This document shows, piece after piece, positions 7,179 to 14,623 of a stretch of DNA of 17,550 nucleotides; position 1 is the first letter of the stretch; each line of letters starts with the position of its first letter. Both the position numbers and the translations under genes were made by a program. The DNA lies in NCBI GenBank assembly GCA_963976395.1, contig CAXBLG010000076.1, forward strand, positions 1 through 17,550, given 5' to 3'. Origin of the DNA: UBA11612 sp963976395 (GTDB taxonomy: Bacteria > Pseudomonadota > Alphaproteobacteria > Rhodospirillales > Rhodospirillaceae). The notes below the pieces were generated by a model, which saw nothing but the letters and a program-made list of their open reading frames with translations, was not told the DNA's origin and did no database searches.

Positions 7179-7271
7179 TCAAGCTTCAACCGGCAAGGTC
7201 ATGAGAATGCGGTTCACGCTTTCATCACCAATGGGACGCCAGATGCTGGCGGAGTAGCGGCAACTTGCGGC
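7179..7271 (-). pseudogene. Possible C-terminal remnant of a lost gene
   Basis: A 30-codon frame without a start codon, closed upstream by TAG and ending in TGA. The sequence RYSASIWRPIGDESVNRILM looks like protein rather than noise, somewhat like the end of PAS-type proteins common in alphaproteobacteria. It lies between the CapA-family gene and the next hydrolase, at the edge of a stretch that holds other broken genes. It may be chance; family assignment is weak. Confidence 0.25.
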
Positions 7272-7323
7272 CTAAGTGCCACTGAGTCATGATCTTAGAA
7301 AACCAGTTGGGTTTCCTCTGACA

Positions 7324-8298
7324 ATGCCCAGAAGCGTTTTCACATTCTTCGGCGTAGGTTTCGTAGTCGTCTTGCTTGCGACGCTTCTAATCCGTTCGCG
7401 CTTCGAACGTGATCTGAACGTTGCCGCTGAACGCGCCGCGCAAGGTAGCATGCTCGTGGCTACGCGCTGCGGCCCGATTGAGCTCCAGCAGGCGGGCGAT
7501 GGCGTCCCGCTACTGATGATCCATGGTAGCGGCGGCGGCCACGACCAAGGTATGGCGTGGGCTCGACCGCTCGTACAGCAAGGCGTGCGCGTGATCGCAA
7601 TGTCGCGTTTTGGCTACTTGCGTACGCCGCGACCGACCGATGCTTCGCCGGAGGCACAGGCCGATGCCCACGTGTGCCTGCTCGACGCACTCGCGATTCC
7701 AAAGGCGGCGGTGATGGGTGTATCCGCAGGTGCCCCGTCTGCGATGCAGACCGCCATCCGCCATCCGGACCGTGTCAGCGCCCTGGTGCTGGTCGTTCCC
7801 ATCGCCTACAAGCCGGGCACAGTGGCCGACTCCGCGCCGCCAGTGTCGGACGATAAGGACGCACTGCTACTGCACTTGCTAGGGTCGGACTTCTTTTTCT
7901 GGACCGGGCTGCACCTAGCCCGTGGCCCGCTCATCCGCCACGTGTTCGCTACGCCACCCGATCAAGTGATCGTCGCTAGCGAGACAGAGCGCACCCGCGT
8001 AAACGATCTCGCAGACCGCATCCTGCCGGTATCCAGCCGAGCTGCCGGACTACGCGACGACACGCGCCTGGGCAAAAACCTTAGCCCCTACGCTCTGGAG
8101 TCCATACGCGTACCAACGCTCGTAGTTAGCGCCCGCGACGACGGCTTCGGTACTTATGCAGCCGCTCAGTACACCGCTAGCCGCATCGTCGGTGCGAAGT
8201 TCGTCGGTTTCGAGAACGGCGGCCATCTTCTCGTCGGGCACGATGCAGCCGTTCAGGCCGAAATCCTCAAGCTGCTGGACACGTTGCCCCCGCCGTGA
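7324..8298 (+). CDS. Membrane-anchored alpha/beta hydrolase
   Basis: From ATG 7324 the protein has 324 residues; GTG at 7276 would add 16, and neither start has a clear ribosome binding site. Residues 4-23 are a membrane anchor with Arg residues after it, so the catalytic domain probably lies in the periplasm. The domain is a classic alpha/beta hydrolase (PF00561). It has the oxyanion loop HGSGGG (67-72), nucleophile elbow GVSAG (Ser134), the acid in SARDDGFG (Asp272 or 273), and the His in ENGGHLL (301). The complete triad suggests activity. Relatives include esterases, haloalkane dehalogenases and peroxidases; the substrate cannot be read from sequence. The gene precedes a repeat-rich gap. 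Confidence 0.85.
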   Translation: MPRSVFTFFGVGFVVVLLATLLIRSRFERDLNVAAERAAQGSMLVATRCGPIELQQAGDGVPLLMIHGSGGGHDQGMAWARPLVQQGVRVIAMSRFGYLRTPRPTDASPEAQADAHVCLLDALAIPKAAVMGVSAGAPSAMQTAIRHPDRVSALVLVVPIAYKPGTVADSAPPVSDDKDALLLHLLGSDFFFWTGLHLARGPLIRHVFATPPDQVIVASETERTRVNDLADRILPVSSRAAGLRDDTRLGKNLSPYALESIRVPTLVVSARDDGFGTYAAAQYTASRIVGAKFVGFENGGHLLVGHDAAVQAEILKLLDTLPPP

Positions 8299-8432
8299 CG
8301 AAAATCGCCATAACAAGAAGTATGGCTCTCGGACGGGCGCGTGATTGGCACGAGATGCTCCAGGGGTTTTCCACACCAGTTGGCGCTCCATCAGGTGCGG
8401 ACTTTTGGCCGCTGTGAGTTCACCATCCAGCG

Positions 8433-8458
8433 GTGCCCATGTTCGTCACCTACGGCAC
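8433..8458 (+). repeat. Dispersed 26-bp repeat, copy A
   Basis: A 26-bp sequence in the gap between the alpha/beta hydrolase gene and the HAD pseudogene. It matches copy B (9196-9221) at 21 of 26 positions, in the same orientation. The shared core is TTCGTCACCT followed by GCAC. A short inverted repeat CCGCTG/CAGCGG (8409-8433) touches its left end. Confidence 0.45.
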
Positions 8459-8485
8459 GGCACCAACTAAACTAAATAGGCCTTC

Positions 8486-9169
8486 ATGCTGACGATATTC
8501 TTTGATGTGGATGGCGTTCTTATAGATGGTTGGCACGACAAGCCAGAACGCCGTAGGCCCTGGGATGCGACGATCATGGAGGATTTGGGGATTGACAGAG
8601 AGGCGTTCCGGTAAGCGTTCTTCGGCTTGCCTACCACGACTTCAACACCACCAATGCATTTCTGTGCAAAAGGAGAGCGTGATTTAAAGGAAGCCCTTGC
8701 ATCCGTATTGCCGAGCGTTGGCTATCGCGGCTCAATAGATAAATTCATGCGGTATTGGTTCGAGCAGGACTCGCATATCAATCATGCGGTTCTGAAAGTA
8801 ATAAAAGTCCTTGCACAACATCCACGTGTAAAGCTCTACTTAGCGACGGGGCAAGAACACTACCGAGCAGCTTACCTTTGGGATGACCTCGGTTTTAAGG
8901 ATTTGTTTCTTAATATTTTTTACAGTGCGAGACTCGGCTACACCAAAAGTGAGCCAGGCTTCTTTGAGAGAATAAATGAAGAACTTGGCATGGCTTCCGC
9001 GATAGCGCGCGGAGACAAACCCTTATTTTTTGATGATTCTGAAGCCGTAGTTGTTCTCGCCTGTGCATCCGGTTGGGATGCGCACGTCCTGGAAGACGCC
9101 GGTACGCTGTTTGCTCACCCTAAGGTCAAAAGTCTGCTCGAAAAATGTGACACCCCCGAGCAGGGTTAA
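8486..9169 (+). pseudogene. Broken HAD-superfamily hydrolase gene
   Basis: The N-terminus from ATG 8486 reads FFDVDGVLIDG, HAD motif I. It continues to DREAF, then stops at TAA 8612-8614. The rest of the protein is intact from about 8670: YLATGQEH (motif II), GYTKSEPGFF (motif III Lys) and PLFFDDSEAVV (motif IV). Both halves are in one frame, but between them the family-like stretch LAYHDFNTTNAFLC is read in the -1 frame (about 8611-8667). A lost base near 8609-8631 and an extra A in the AAAA at 8668-8671 would explain both the stop and the frame change. The C-terminal half alone (TTG 8627) lacks the catalytic Asp motif, so it should be inactive. Alternatives are sequencing error or recoding. 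Confidence 0.75.
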
Positions 9170-9195
9170 GGTCGCTTACGCTGGATAAGCCAGAA

Positions 9196-9221
9196 GTTCG
9201 CATCTTCGTCACCTCCAGCAC
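9196..9221 (+). repeat. Dispersed 26-bp repeat, copy B
   Basis: Lies just after the HAD pseudogene. It starts GTTCGCATCTTCGTCACC and ends CAGCAC. It matches copy C (10589-10614) at 22 of 26 positions and copy A at 21 of 26, all in the same orientation. With copy C it brackets the oxidoreductase gene. Confidence 0.5.
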
Positions 9222-9241
9222 GGCGTTCCAACACCAAAGTC

Positions 9242-9298
9242 GCCGGGCCATTTTTTCAGAGCCGGGCCATTTTTTCAGAGCCGGGCCATTTTTTCAGA
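9242..9298. repeat. Three perfect tandem copies of a 19-bp unit
   Basis: The unit GCCGGGCCATTTTTTCAGA occurs at 9242-9260, 9261-9279 and 9280-9298 with no mismatch. It is followed by the palindrome GGACGCAGGCGTCC (9301-9314). The array sits between the end of the HAD pseudogene and the convergent end of the oxidoreductase gene. Perfect copies suggest recent slippage or unequal exchange. The T-tracts could help terminate rightward transcription, but no stem precedes them. Confidence 0.9.
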
Positions 9299-9329
9299 AT
9301 GGACGCAGGCGTCCTCCAAGCTCCCTAAA

Positions 9330-10514
9330 TCACGCCAGGTCGTTCTTCAGGAGCAGCGAGCCCTCCTTCTCGCCACTGAACAACGCGAGGAAGGTTTCCG
9401 GCAGGTTTTTGAAGCCCGTCCGCAAGTCGATTTTGTAGACAAGATCGCCCGCGTCCTTCCACTTGCGCAAGTCGGCAAACGCGAGGTCGCGCTCAGAGTT
9501 AAAATCGCTGACTAGAAAGCCGCGCATGGTCACCGAGTAGACAACAAGGCGCAACATATTGCGCGGGCCCGGCGCGGGATTATCGTCGTCATAGGCCGAG
9601 ATCGCACCACACAACACCACGCGTCCAAATTTGGCCATCTGATCGACAACGTCCTGCATAATGGGGCCGCCGACATTGTCGTAATAAACATCCACCCCCT
9701 TGGGCGCGAGCGCGCGCACTCGCTCGGAGATGTTTTCATTTTTATAATCTATGGCGGCATCGATGCCGTAATCGTTGATTAGCCGGTCGCATTTCACCTT
9801 ACCACCGGCAATGCCGATCACGCGGCAACCTTTGAGTTTTGCGATTTGCACGGCAGTCGATCCGACCGAGCCCGACGCGCCGGAGATAACGACCGTTTCT
9901 CCCGCCTTGATTTCGCCAAGCCGCAGCAGCCCGAAATACGCCGTTTGAGCGTTGTAGCCGTAAATGCTGATGGCATCGACCGGGTCGATTCCGTCCGGCA
10001 GCGGCGGCTGGTAAAGCTGCCTGCTGCTGATGCGGGTGTAATCTTCCCACGGACCGCTCGCGGTAAGAAGCGCGCCCACCGGATACTTCGGGTTCTCTGA
10101 CTTGACCACCTGGGCAATCCCCGACACACCGCTTACGACCTTGCCCAGCTTCATGGGCGGCATATAGCCGTCGCCCAATCCCGTGTCGGCATGCATACTG
10201 ATGCGCTGCGAGGGCATCGGCGCGAAAATGATGTTGCGCACGAGGACATCGCCCGCGTTTAAGGTCACCTCGCCGAGCGGAACTTCTTGATAGGTGAAAT
10301 TCTCGACCGAGAGGTTACTTTCCGCATGGCTGGCCAGCAGCCATTGACGGTTGATGGTATCAGGACCGATGGCGGCTTCGCTTGCCGCTGCCGCAGGACG
10401 CGCGAATACGCCGCCCAAAGCACTACTGCTTGCCAGCACACATGTTCCGAGCGCACCCTGAAGAACTGTACGCCGGCTCGCGGCCGTGGCGGTTTTCTGA
10501 TCTTGTGCGGTCAT
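9330..10514 (-). CDS. Tat-signalled NADP-dependent medium-chain oxidoreductase, CurA/prostaglandin reductase type
   Basis: The ATG at 10514 has GGAGG six bases upstream; the open frame continues further but that start is weaker. The 394-residue product begins with a twin-arginine signal (ASRRTVLQG, Arg14-Arg15), a hydrophobic stretch and ARPAAAA near 38-44. The rest is a full zinc-independent MDR enzyme of the COG2130 type, which reduces the C=C bond of enones such as curcumin or 15-keto prostaglandins with NADPH. It shows NAQTAYFGLL (188-197), the nucleotide-binding GASGSVGS (212-219), a VIGIAGG strand and YYDNVGG. Members are normally cytoplasmic, so a Tat signal is unusual. If exported, it would have to carry its NADP(H) through the Tat pore. 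It stands alone, bracketed by dispersed repeats. Confidence 0.9.
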   Translation of the reverse strand: MTAQDQKTATAASRRTVLQGALGTCVLASSSALGGVFARPAAAASEAAIGPDTINRQWLLASHAESNLSVENFTYQEVPLGEVTLNAGDVLVRNIIFAPMPSQRISMHADTGLGDGYMPPMKLGKVVSGVSGIAQVVKSENPKYPVGALLTASGPWEDYTRISSRQLYQPPLPDGIDPVDAISIYGYNAQTAYFGLLRLGEIKAGETVVISGASGSVGSTAVQIAKLKGCRVIGIAGGKVKCDRLINDYGIDAAIDYKNENISERVRALAPKGVDVYYDNVGGPIMQDVVDQMAKFGRVVLCGAISAYDDDNPAPGPRNMLRLVVYSVTMRGFLVSDFNSERDLAFADLRKWKDAGDLVYKIDLRTGFKNLPETFLALFSGEKEGSLLLKNDLA

Positions 10515-10571
10515 TGTAATCCTCCCTCCTTGGGCATTCTCCCTCATATGCCCGGTTATTCTAGCACTTCG

Positions 10572-10614
10572 GGACGTAGCGTCCACGCGTTCGCATCTGT
10601 GTCACTTCCGGCAC
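10572..10614 (+). repeat. Dispersed 26-bp repeat, copy C, with adjoining palindrome
   Basis: Copy C (10589-10614) starts GTTCGCATCTGTGTCAC and ends GGCAC; it matches copy B at 22 of 26 positions. Just before it lies GGACG-TAG-CGTCC (10572-10584), which resembles GGACG-CAGG-CGTCC (9301-9314) on the other side of the oxidoreductase gene. The gene is thus flanked by similar elements on both sides. Confidence 0.45.
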
Positions 10615-10681
10615 GCCTGATGGGTCGTGCCAATGTGTGTGATGGTATCGAAGCCTTTGAACCGCTTGGTGCGCAATCTTA

Positions 10682-10795
10682 ATGGCACTTGTTATTCGCG
10701 ATATGAATACCGACGAGGCGATGGCGTTCTTGGAAGTGCATGAAGTCACACAAACTCAGAATGACAAATCAACAGCAACGGCCAATCGCCGATAA
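10682..10795 (+). pseudogene. Possible GNAT acetyltransferase N-terminal fragment
   Basis: A 37-codon frame from ATG 10682 to TAA. Its first 21 residues, beginning MALVIRDMNTDEAMAFLEVH, look like the first strand and helix of GNAT N-acetyltransferases. After that the sequence becomes polar and unlike the family, and it ends early. No ribosome binding site is seen. It is probably a broken end left by a deletion, in line with other remnants nearby. The rest of the 10587-10812 gap shows nothing coding. Confidence 0.35.
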
Positions 10796-10812
10796 ACAAG
10801 CACTCTGGTTAA

Positions 10813-11511
10813 CTATCGTTTATGTGAGCGCGACGACGCCCTTCGACCGAACAGACGCTTCACCCATTCCATAAATGTGGAACTTTTAGATTCTTCTGAA
10901 TCGTCTTCCGACTCTTCAATGTCATCAATCCAGGAGCGACTAAATTCTAAACTCCTTGCGACGTATTCTCCTGATTTTGCCTTTATAAGCGCCGCGCGGA
11001 GCTGCTCTTTCGCAACGGGTTTCCTTAAAAATCCGCTTATATCCTGATTTGTTGCACGCCGGTATATCTCCGGCGAATTCAAAAAAGTGACCACGACGGC
11101 CGGCAACTTGCGTAATCTCTCATCTTTTTCCGCCCTCAATTGAGCGAGGAATTGTATTCCATTCGTGCCAACCAAAGATAATTCGAGTATCAGATAATCC
11201 GGGAACAGATCCTTGTCCTCGCGCAGCTGGAAGTAAGCTTGCTGTACCGAGCTTGCGCGTATGATGTCATGTATTCCGATTTCTTTCAGACATCTGGTTA
11301 TGAGTTCGACATCTTCTGCCTCGTCATCCAAAAGCAAAACTCTGCAAGCCCCCCAGTCAATTGCATCCAGTTCTGTTGAGTGTTCGAGAGCATCCGTATC
11401 AGGATCGAGGGGGATCGCTTCATCTGAAAGCGGACCATTGTCCTCCACGCTTTCGATGGATTCATGGGCCTTTCCTGTGGCGCTATCAGTATTTTCATGG
11501 TCCGCATTCAT
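10813..11511 (-). CDS. Response-regulator-like protein with Glu in place of the phosphoacceptor Asp
   Basis: From ATG 11511 the product has 232 residues (GTG 11523 would add four); neither start has a clear ribosome binding site. Numbering here counts from the GTG. An acidic, disordered N-terminus (1-58) leads to a CheY-like receiver domain (60-182). The acidic pair is present (LLLDDE, Asp66-Asp67), as are the switch Thr (VVVTF, Thr146) and the Lys (LRKPV, Lys168). The position that should be Asp is Glu114 (LILELSLVG). Known: Asp to Glu here often mimics phosphorylation or removes it. After the receiver comes a short acidic/Ser-rich linker and a basic amphipathic end (FMEWVKRLFGRR). There is no DNA-binding or enzyme domain. 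Inference: a constitutive adaptor-type receiver, possibly membrane-touching at its C-terminus. Confidence 0.8.
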   Translation of the reverse strand: MNADHENTDSATGKAHESIESVEDNGPLSDEAIPLDPDTDALEHSTELDAIDWGACRVLLLDDEAEDVELITRCLKEIGIHDIIRASSVQQAYFQLREDKDLFPDYLILELSLVGTNGIQFLAQLRAEKDERLRKLPAVVVTFLNSPEIYRRATNQDISGFLRKPVAKEQLRAALIKAKSGEYVARSLEFSRSWIDDIEESEDDSEESKSSTFMEWVKRLFGRRASSRSHKR

Positions 11512-11738
11512 AGGAAAAATCACTCATCGAAAGTGTTGATTAAAGCCGTAGGGACCAAGATCATTGCGAAAGGTTCTTGTATATTTCGCCCCCTTAGTAA
11601 TCCGCATAAATTGCCGGATGCCAAGACGGTTTATTCCTTGATTGCCGGACCCGGTAAACAGGCTCGCTGAAGCCTACGGATCTCTTTGGTATCAAGTATT
11701 TGTGTTTTTTTTCACTAGGCGCATGGTATTGAACGGGT

Positions 11739-13004
11739 ATGCGTCAACCAAAGCTTATCAGCACTCTGAAAACCTACGATTTCAGCCAATTTACAGCTGA
11801 TCTTATCGCCGGTGTGACCGTGGCTATGGTCGCCCTGCCCCTGAGTTTGGCGATTGCCATCGCCTCGGGTGCTGACCCGGCCGCAGGCCTGGTGACCGCC
11901 ATTGTCGCGGGGTTCTTGATATCCGCCCTTGGCGGAAGCCGTGTTCAGGTCGGCGGTCCGACCGGCGCTTTTATTGTGGTTGTCTTCGGTGTCATTGCCG
12001 AACACGGATATGACGGCCTCGTCCTGGCGACGTTTATGGCCGGTTTTATTCTACTCATCGCCGGCTACTTTCGGGCCGGCAACCTCATATCCTATGTACC
12101 CAGTGCAGTGGTCAACGGGTTTACGATTGGAATCGCAATCGTTATCGCGACAAGCCAAATCCCTGATTTTTTTGGCTTGAGCATCGAGACCCTTCCCGCC
12201 GACTTTATTGAGAAAGTGCCTGTGCTTTGGGAGGCCCGCGACAGCTTCAATAGCGCGGCCTTTGCCATTGCCGCATTGTCGCTTTTTTTGATTGTCCTGT
12301 TGCGCCGACTTGCCCCGAAATTACCGGGTATGATCGTTGCAGTCGCTATCGGATCGGCCTTGGTTGCGGCGATGCTCTTGTCGGTAGATACAATTGATTC
12401 ACGGTTTGGGGCGCTTCCAAGCGCGCTCACGTTCCCCTCTATACCGGACCTCTCTTGGAGCCGGATTATTGAACTGTTCCCGTCCGCGCTCGTCATCGCG
12501 TTTCTGGCCGGTGTCGAGTCACTGTTGTCAGCCATGGTGGCCGACAGGATGATCGCAGGCCAACACCGGCCGAATGCAGAACTCACGGCCCAAGGCGTTG
12601 CAAATATCGGTTCGGCTCTTTTCGGGGGATTGCCGGCAACAGGCGCGATTGCGCGTACAGCCTCGAATATACGCGCAGGCGCCAAGACCCCCGTTGCAGG
12701 TATCGTCCATGCCTTGACGATCCTCATTGTGATGATGTTCGCGGCCCCGCTTGTTGGCCGCCTTGCTATGCCGGCGCTGGCGGCACTGCTTGTCATTACC
12801 GCCTGGAACATGAGCGAGCCGCACAAGTGGCGCGAATACGCACAGGCCCGGACCAGTGACCGTGTCCTTCTGTTGCTTACTCTTGTGTTGACGGTGCTTG
12901 TCGATTTGACGGTTGCTATTGGCGTCGGCGTGACCGTTGGCCTTGCCATGCGCCTCAGTCGTCGCGAGTCTGTGAAGAGCGACTGGACGCCACCAGAGCG
13001 TTAA
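11739..13004 (+). CDS. SulP/SLC26-family anion transporter lacking a STAS domain
   Basis: A 421-residue inner membrane protein with about 12 hydrophobic segments. It has the SulP opening ADLIAGVTVAMVALPLSLA (20-38) and the conserved GGPTGAFIV substrate-site segment (72-80). AFLAGVESLLSAMVADRM (about 250-270) is the usual central signature. SulP proteins move sulfate, bicarbonate or dicarboxylates, normally as dimers, and most end in a cytoplasmic STAS domain. This protein stops about 14 residues after the last membrane segment. No STAS sequence is seen downstream in any frame, so it is either a natural short form or a truncated one. The ATG at 11739 has only a weak GGG-type ribosome binding site. 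It stands alone; the substrate cannot be inferred. Confidence 0.9.
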   Translation: MRQPKLISTLKTYDFSQFTADLIAGVTVAMVALPLSLAIAIASGADPAAGLVTAIVAGFLISALGGSRVQVGGPTGAFIVVVFGVIAEHGYDGLVLATFMAGFILLIAGYFRAGNLISYVPSAVVNGFTIGIAIVIATSQIPDFFGLSIETLPADFIEKVPVLWEARDSFNSAAFAIAALSLFLIVLLRRLAPKLPGMIVAVAIGSALVAAMLLSVDTIDSRFGALPSALTFPSIPDLSWSRIIELFPSALVIAFLAGVESLLSAMVADRMIAGQHRPNAELTAQGVANIGSALFGGLPATGAIARTASNIRAGAKTPVAGIVHALTILIVMMFAAPLVGRLAMPALAALLVITAWNMSEPHKWREYAQARTSDRVLLLLTLVLTVLVDLTVAIGVGVTVGLAMRLSRRESVKSDWTPPER

Positions 13005-13214
13005 GTGGCGGCTAAAGAAGCCAATGATGTTGGCAATGAGATGTTAGTGTCTTGCGATTCTTTATATCATGCTCGACTAAAACGCTGGGCGAATGCAGCG
13101 GTTAAAAAAATAACGCGAAAGTAAATTAGAAGCCGAATTTCTCTATTATGTACGATAGCGATCGATATTGCTGCTGGGATTGTTTGGTCGATCCGTTAGT
13201 GCAACATGATCAGT
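13005..13214. other. Convergent intergenic region, nothing recognised
   Basis: 210 bases between the convergent ends of the SulP and aspartic protease genes. Only a weak GGCT/AGCC stem just after the SulP stop is visible. No STAS-like reading frame, RNA gene or repeat is seen. Confidence 0.5.
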
Positions 13215-14246
13215 TTACTGTGCTGCGGTGATGTAAAGTTTACGTTCTTCGAACGCAATGTAGACATGTAGGTTGGTTAACACGTTCATTCCAATCAACA
13301 TGGTGGGCGACTCCCAGAGAGAGTCTTTTATATGCGATCCAGGGAGAAACTCTTTGGGAGCAAAGTCCGGCCACAGCGATATCAGTGGATTTCTAATCGT
13401 GACCCCCTCAAAAGATAGTTCACTAAATTTACGCTGGTAAATGAATTTACCAAAACCTACTTCGCGGACCGTCTCGAGATTCGGCGCATTGAGGTCAACA
13501 TTTAAGTCGAATTTTGCCGCATTTTGATCGAGTCTTGTATCCCATGAGCCAGTATCGAGCATAGCTTGAAAAGTAAGACCGTCTAATTTCACCGGAATTA
13601 CAATTCGATTTTCCTCGGTAAGGTTGAACGGTACCACAGCAATTTCCGAGGCTTGCCAATACACTACCTGCCCTTCGCAGTGATCGTTTGAGAATAGTGC
13701 TAATCGATTGCTCCCGAAATCCAGATCCACGTCTGCATTTTGGCTAAATATGCCGGGCCTAAAGACACCATCATATGATGCACTTTCAGCGGCATATTTG
13801 TGGGTGTTTGCTTCTTCAGTATCTCGGTCGTCGGCAGAAGACTCGGGTATAACCAAAAATTGCATATCGTCAGGCAATCTGCTCTGGCCGAGAATCACTG
13901 AATTAATTGTTACGTAGTCGAGTCTCCCAGCGTTCTTTCCCGCTCTATACAAAACTAGACCGCTCTCTTTCCGTTTTATTGCGAGTTCCTCAGCAACACG
14001 AGAAGATATAGATAACAAGTTACCGCCCAGATCCAATAGGAACCGCTTGGGATGGCCGTTCAGCACGAGCGGAACTGTAACTCGACCGCTCGGTAGTTTC
14101 TCCATCTGAAGGATTAGCATTTGCTTTAAAGCGCACTGGTCATCAGCGGCCAGAGTTGTCCCATTGCTTATCAAGGCGAGCAGAAATGCAAGTGGCGCGA
14201 GTAGAGGACTGAATGACATTAAATGGTTTTTCAAGCACCTAAGCAT
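13215..14246 (-). CDS. Exported two-lobe retropepsin-like aspartic protease homologue
   Basis: The ATG at 14246 has GAGAGG upstream; the 343-residue product starts with a signal peptide (hydrophobic core about 11-28, TLAA end). Two retropepsin-like lobes follow in one chain. Lobe 1 has FLLDLGGNLLSIS, with the active-site triad as Asp-Leu-Gly (72-74). Its closing segment is DVDLDFGSNRLALF. Lobe 2 has FQAMLDTGSWDTRL, with canonical Asp-Thr-Gly (231-233). It closes with LIGMNVLTNLHVYI. Known: retropepsins are homodimers with one DTG each, so a fused pair can form both halves of one site. The DLG lobe may be weak or non-catalytic. It overlaps the 80-residue membrane-protein gene by 16 bases and is probably co-translated with it. 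Periplasmic; substrate unknown. Confidence 0.8.
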   Translation of the reverse strand: MLRCLKNHLMSFSPLLAPLAFLLALISNGTTLAADDQCALKQMLILQMEKLPSGRVTVPLVLNGHPKRFLLDLGGNLLSISSRVAEELAIKRKESGLVLYRAGKNAGRLDYVTINSVILGQSRLPDDMQFLVIPESSADDRDTEEANTHKYAAESASYDGVFRPGIFSQNADVDLDFGSNRLALFSNDHCEGQVVYWQASEIAVVPFNLTEENRIVIPVKLDGLTFQAMLDTGSWDTRLDQNAAKFDLNVDLNAPNLETVREVGFGKFIYQRKFSELSFEGVTIRNPLISLWPDFAPKEFLPGSHIKDSLWESPTMLIGMNVLTNLHVYIAFEERKLYITAAQ

Positions 14247-14473
14247 TTGTCCTCTCCCGAAATGGTCCTTGAGAGCAGAGTAAAAGTACATAATCTGGCG
14301 ATAGCAAAAACAGAGAGTACGTGGGCGACTGGCAACGATGCTGAATTGCCATATCGTTCGCCTATAAGAAAAACAACCGTTTCAGTAACCACGAGTCTTG
14401 TGAAAACCGTTATAAATAGTAGCGGGATTAACAATAAGATATCTACACCCAATAGAGACCCAATGTATTCCAT
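14231..14473 (-). CDS. Small inner membrane protein of unknown function
   Basis: An 80-residue protein with two or three hydrophobic segments (about 8-34 and 48-68). The ATG at 14473 has an AAGGTG ribosome binding site five bases upstream. Its last 16 bases overlap the start of the aspartic protease gene, and that gene's ribosome binding site lies inside this frame, a layout typical of coupled translation. I recognise no family. Inference: a membrane partner of the exported protease homologue. Confidence 0.55.
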   Translation of the reverse strand: MEYIGSLLGVDILLLIPLLFITVFTRLVVTETVVFLIGERYGNSASLPVAHVLSVFAIARLCTFTLLSRTISGEDKCLGA

Positions 14474-14623
14474 GTGTCACCTTATGCTTGGCATGGATTG
14501 GCTGCAATGATGCTGAGAACTTTAAATATTGAATATTAAACTCACGCCCTTGCCGCATATCATTTGTGTTCAAATTGACATCCCAGAATACAGACTCAGT
14601 AAAACTGAAGATGATTTTCTCTA

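Noticed and set aside
9242..9298. CRISPR-like array
   Set aside because: The units are directly adjacent with no spacers, so it is a plain tandem repeat.
10561..10749. Leftward open frame of 62 codons upstream of the oxidoreductase
   Set aside because: No ribosome binding site and no family; part of it is the dispersed repeat copy C.
12092..12949. Leftward open frame of 285 codons opposite the SulP gene
   Set aside because: Antisense shadow of a clear membrane transporter; its product has no recognisable fold.
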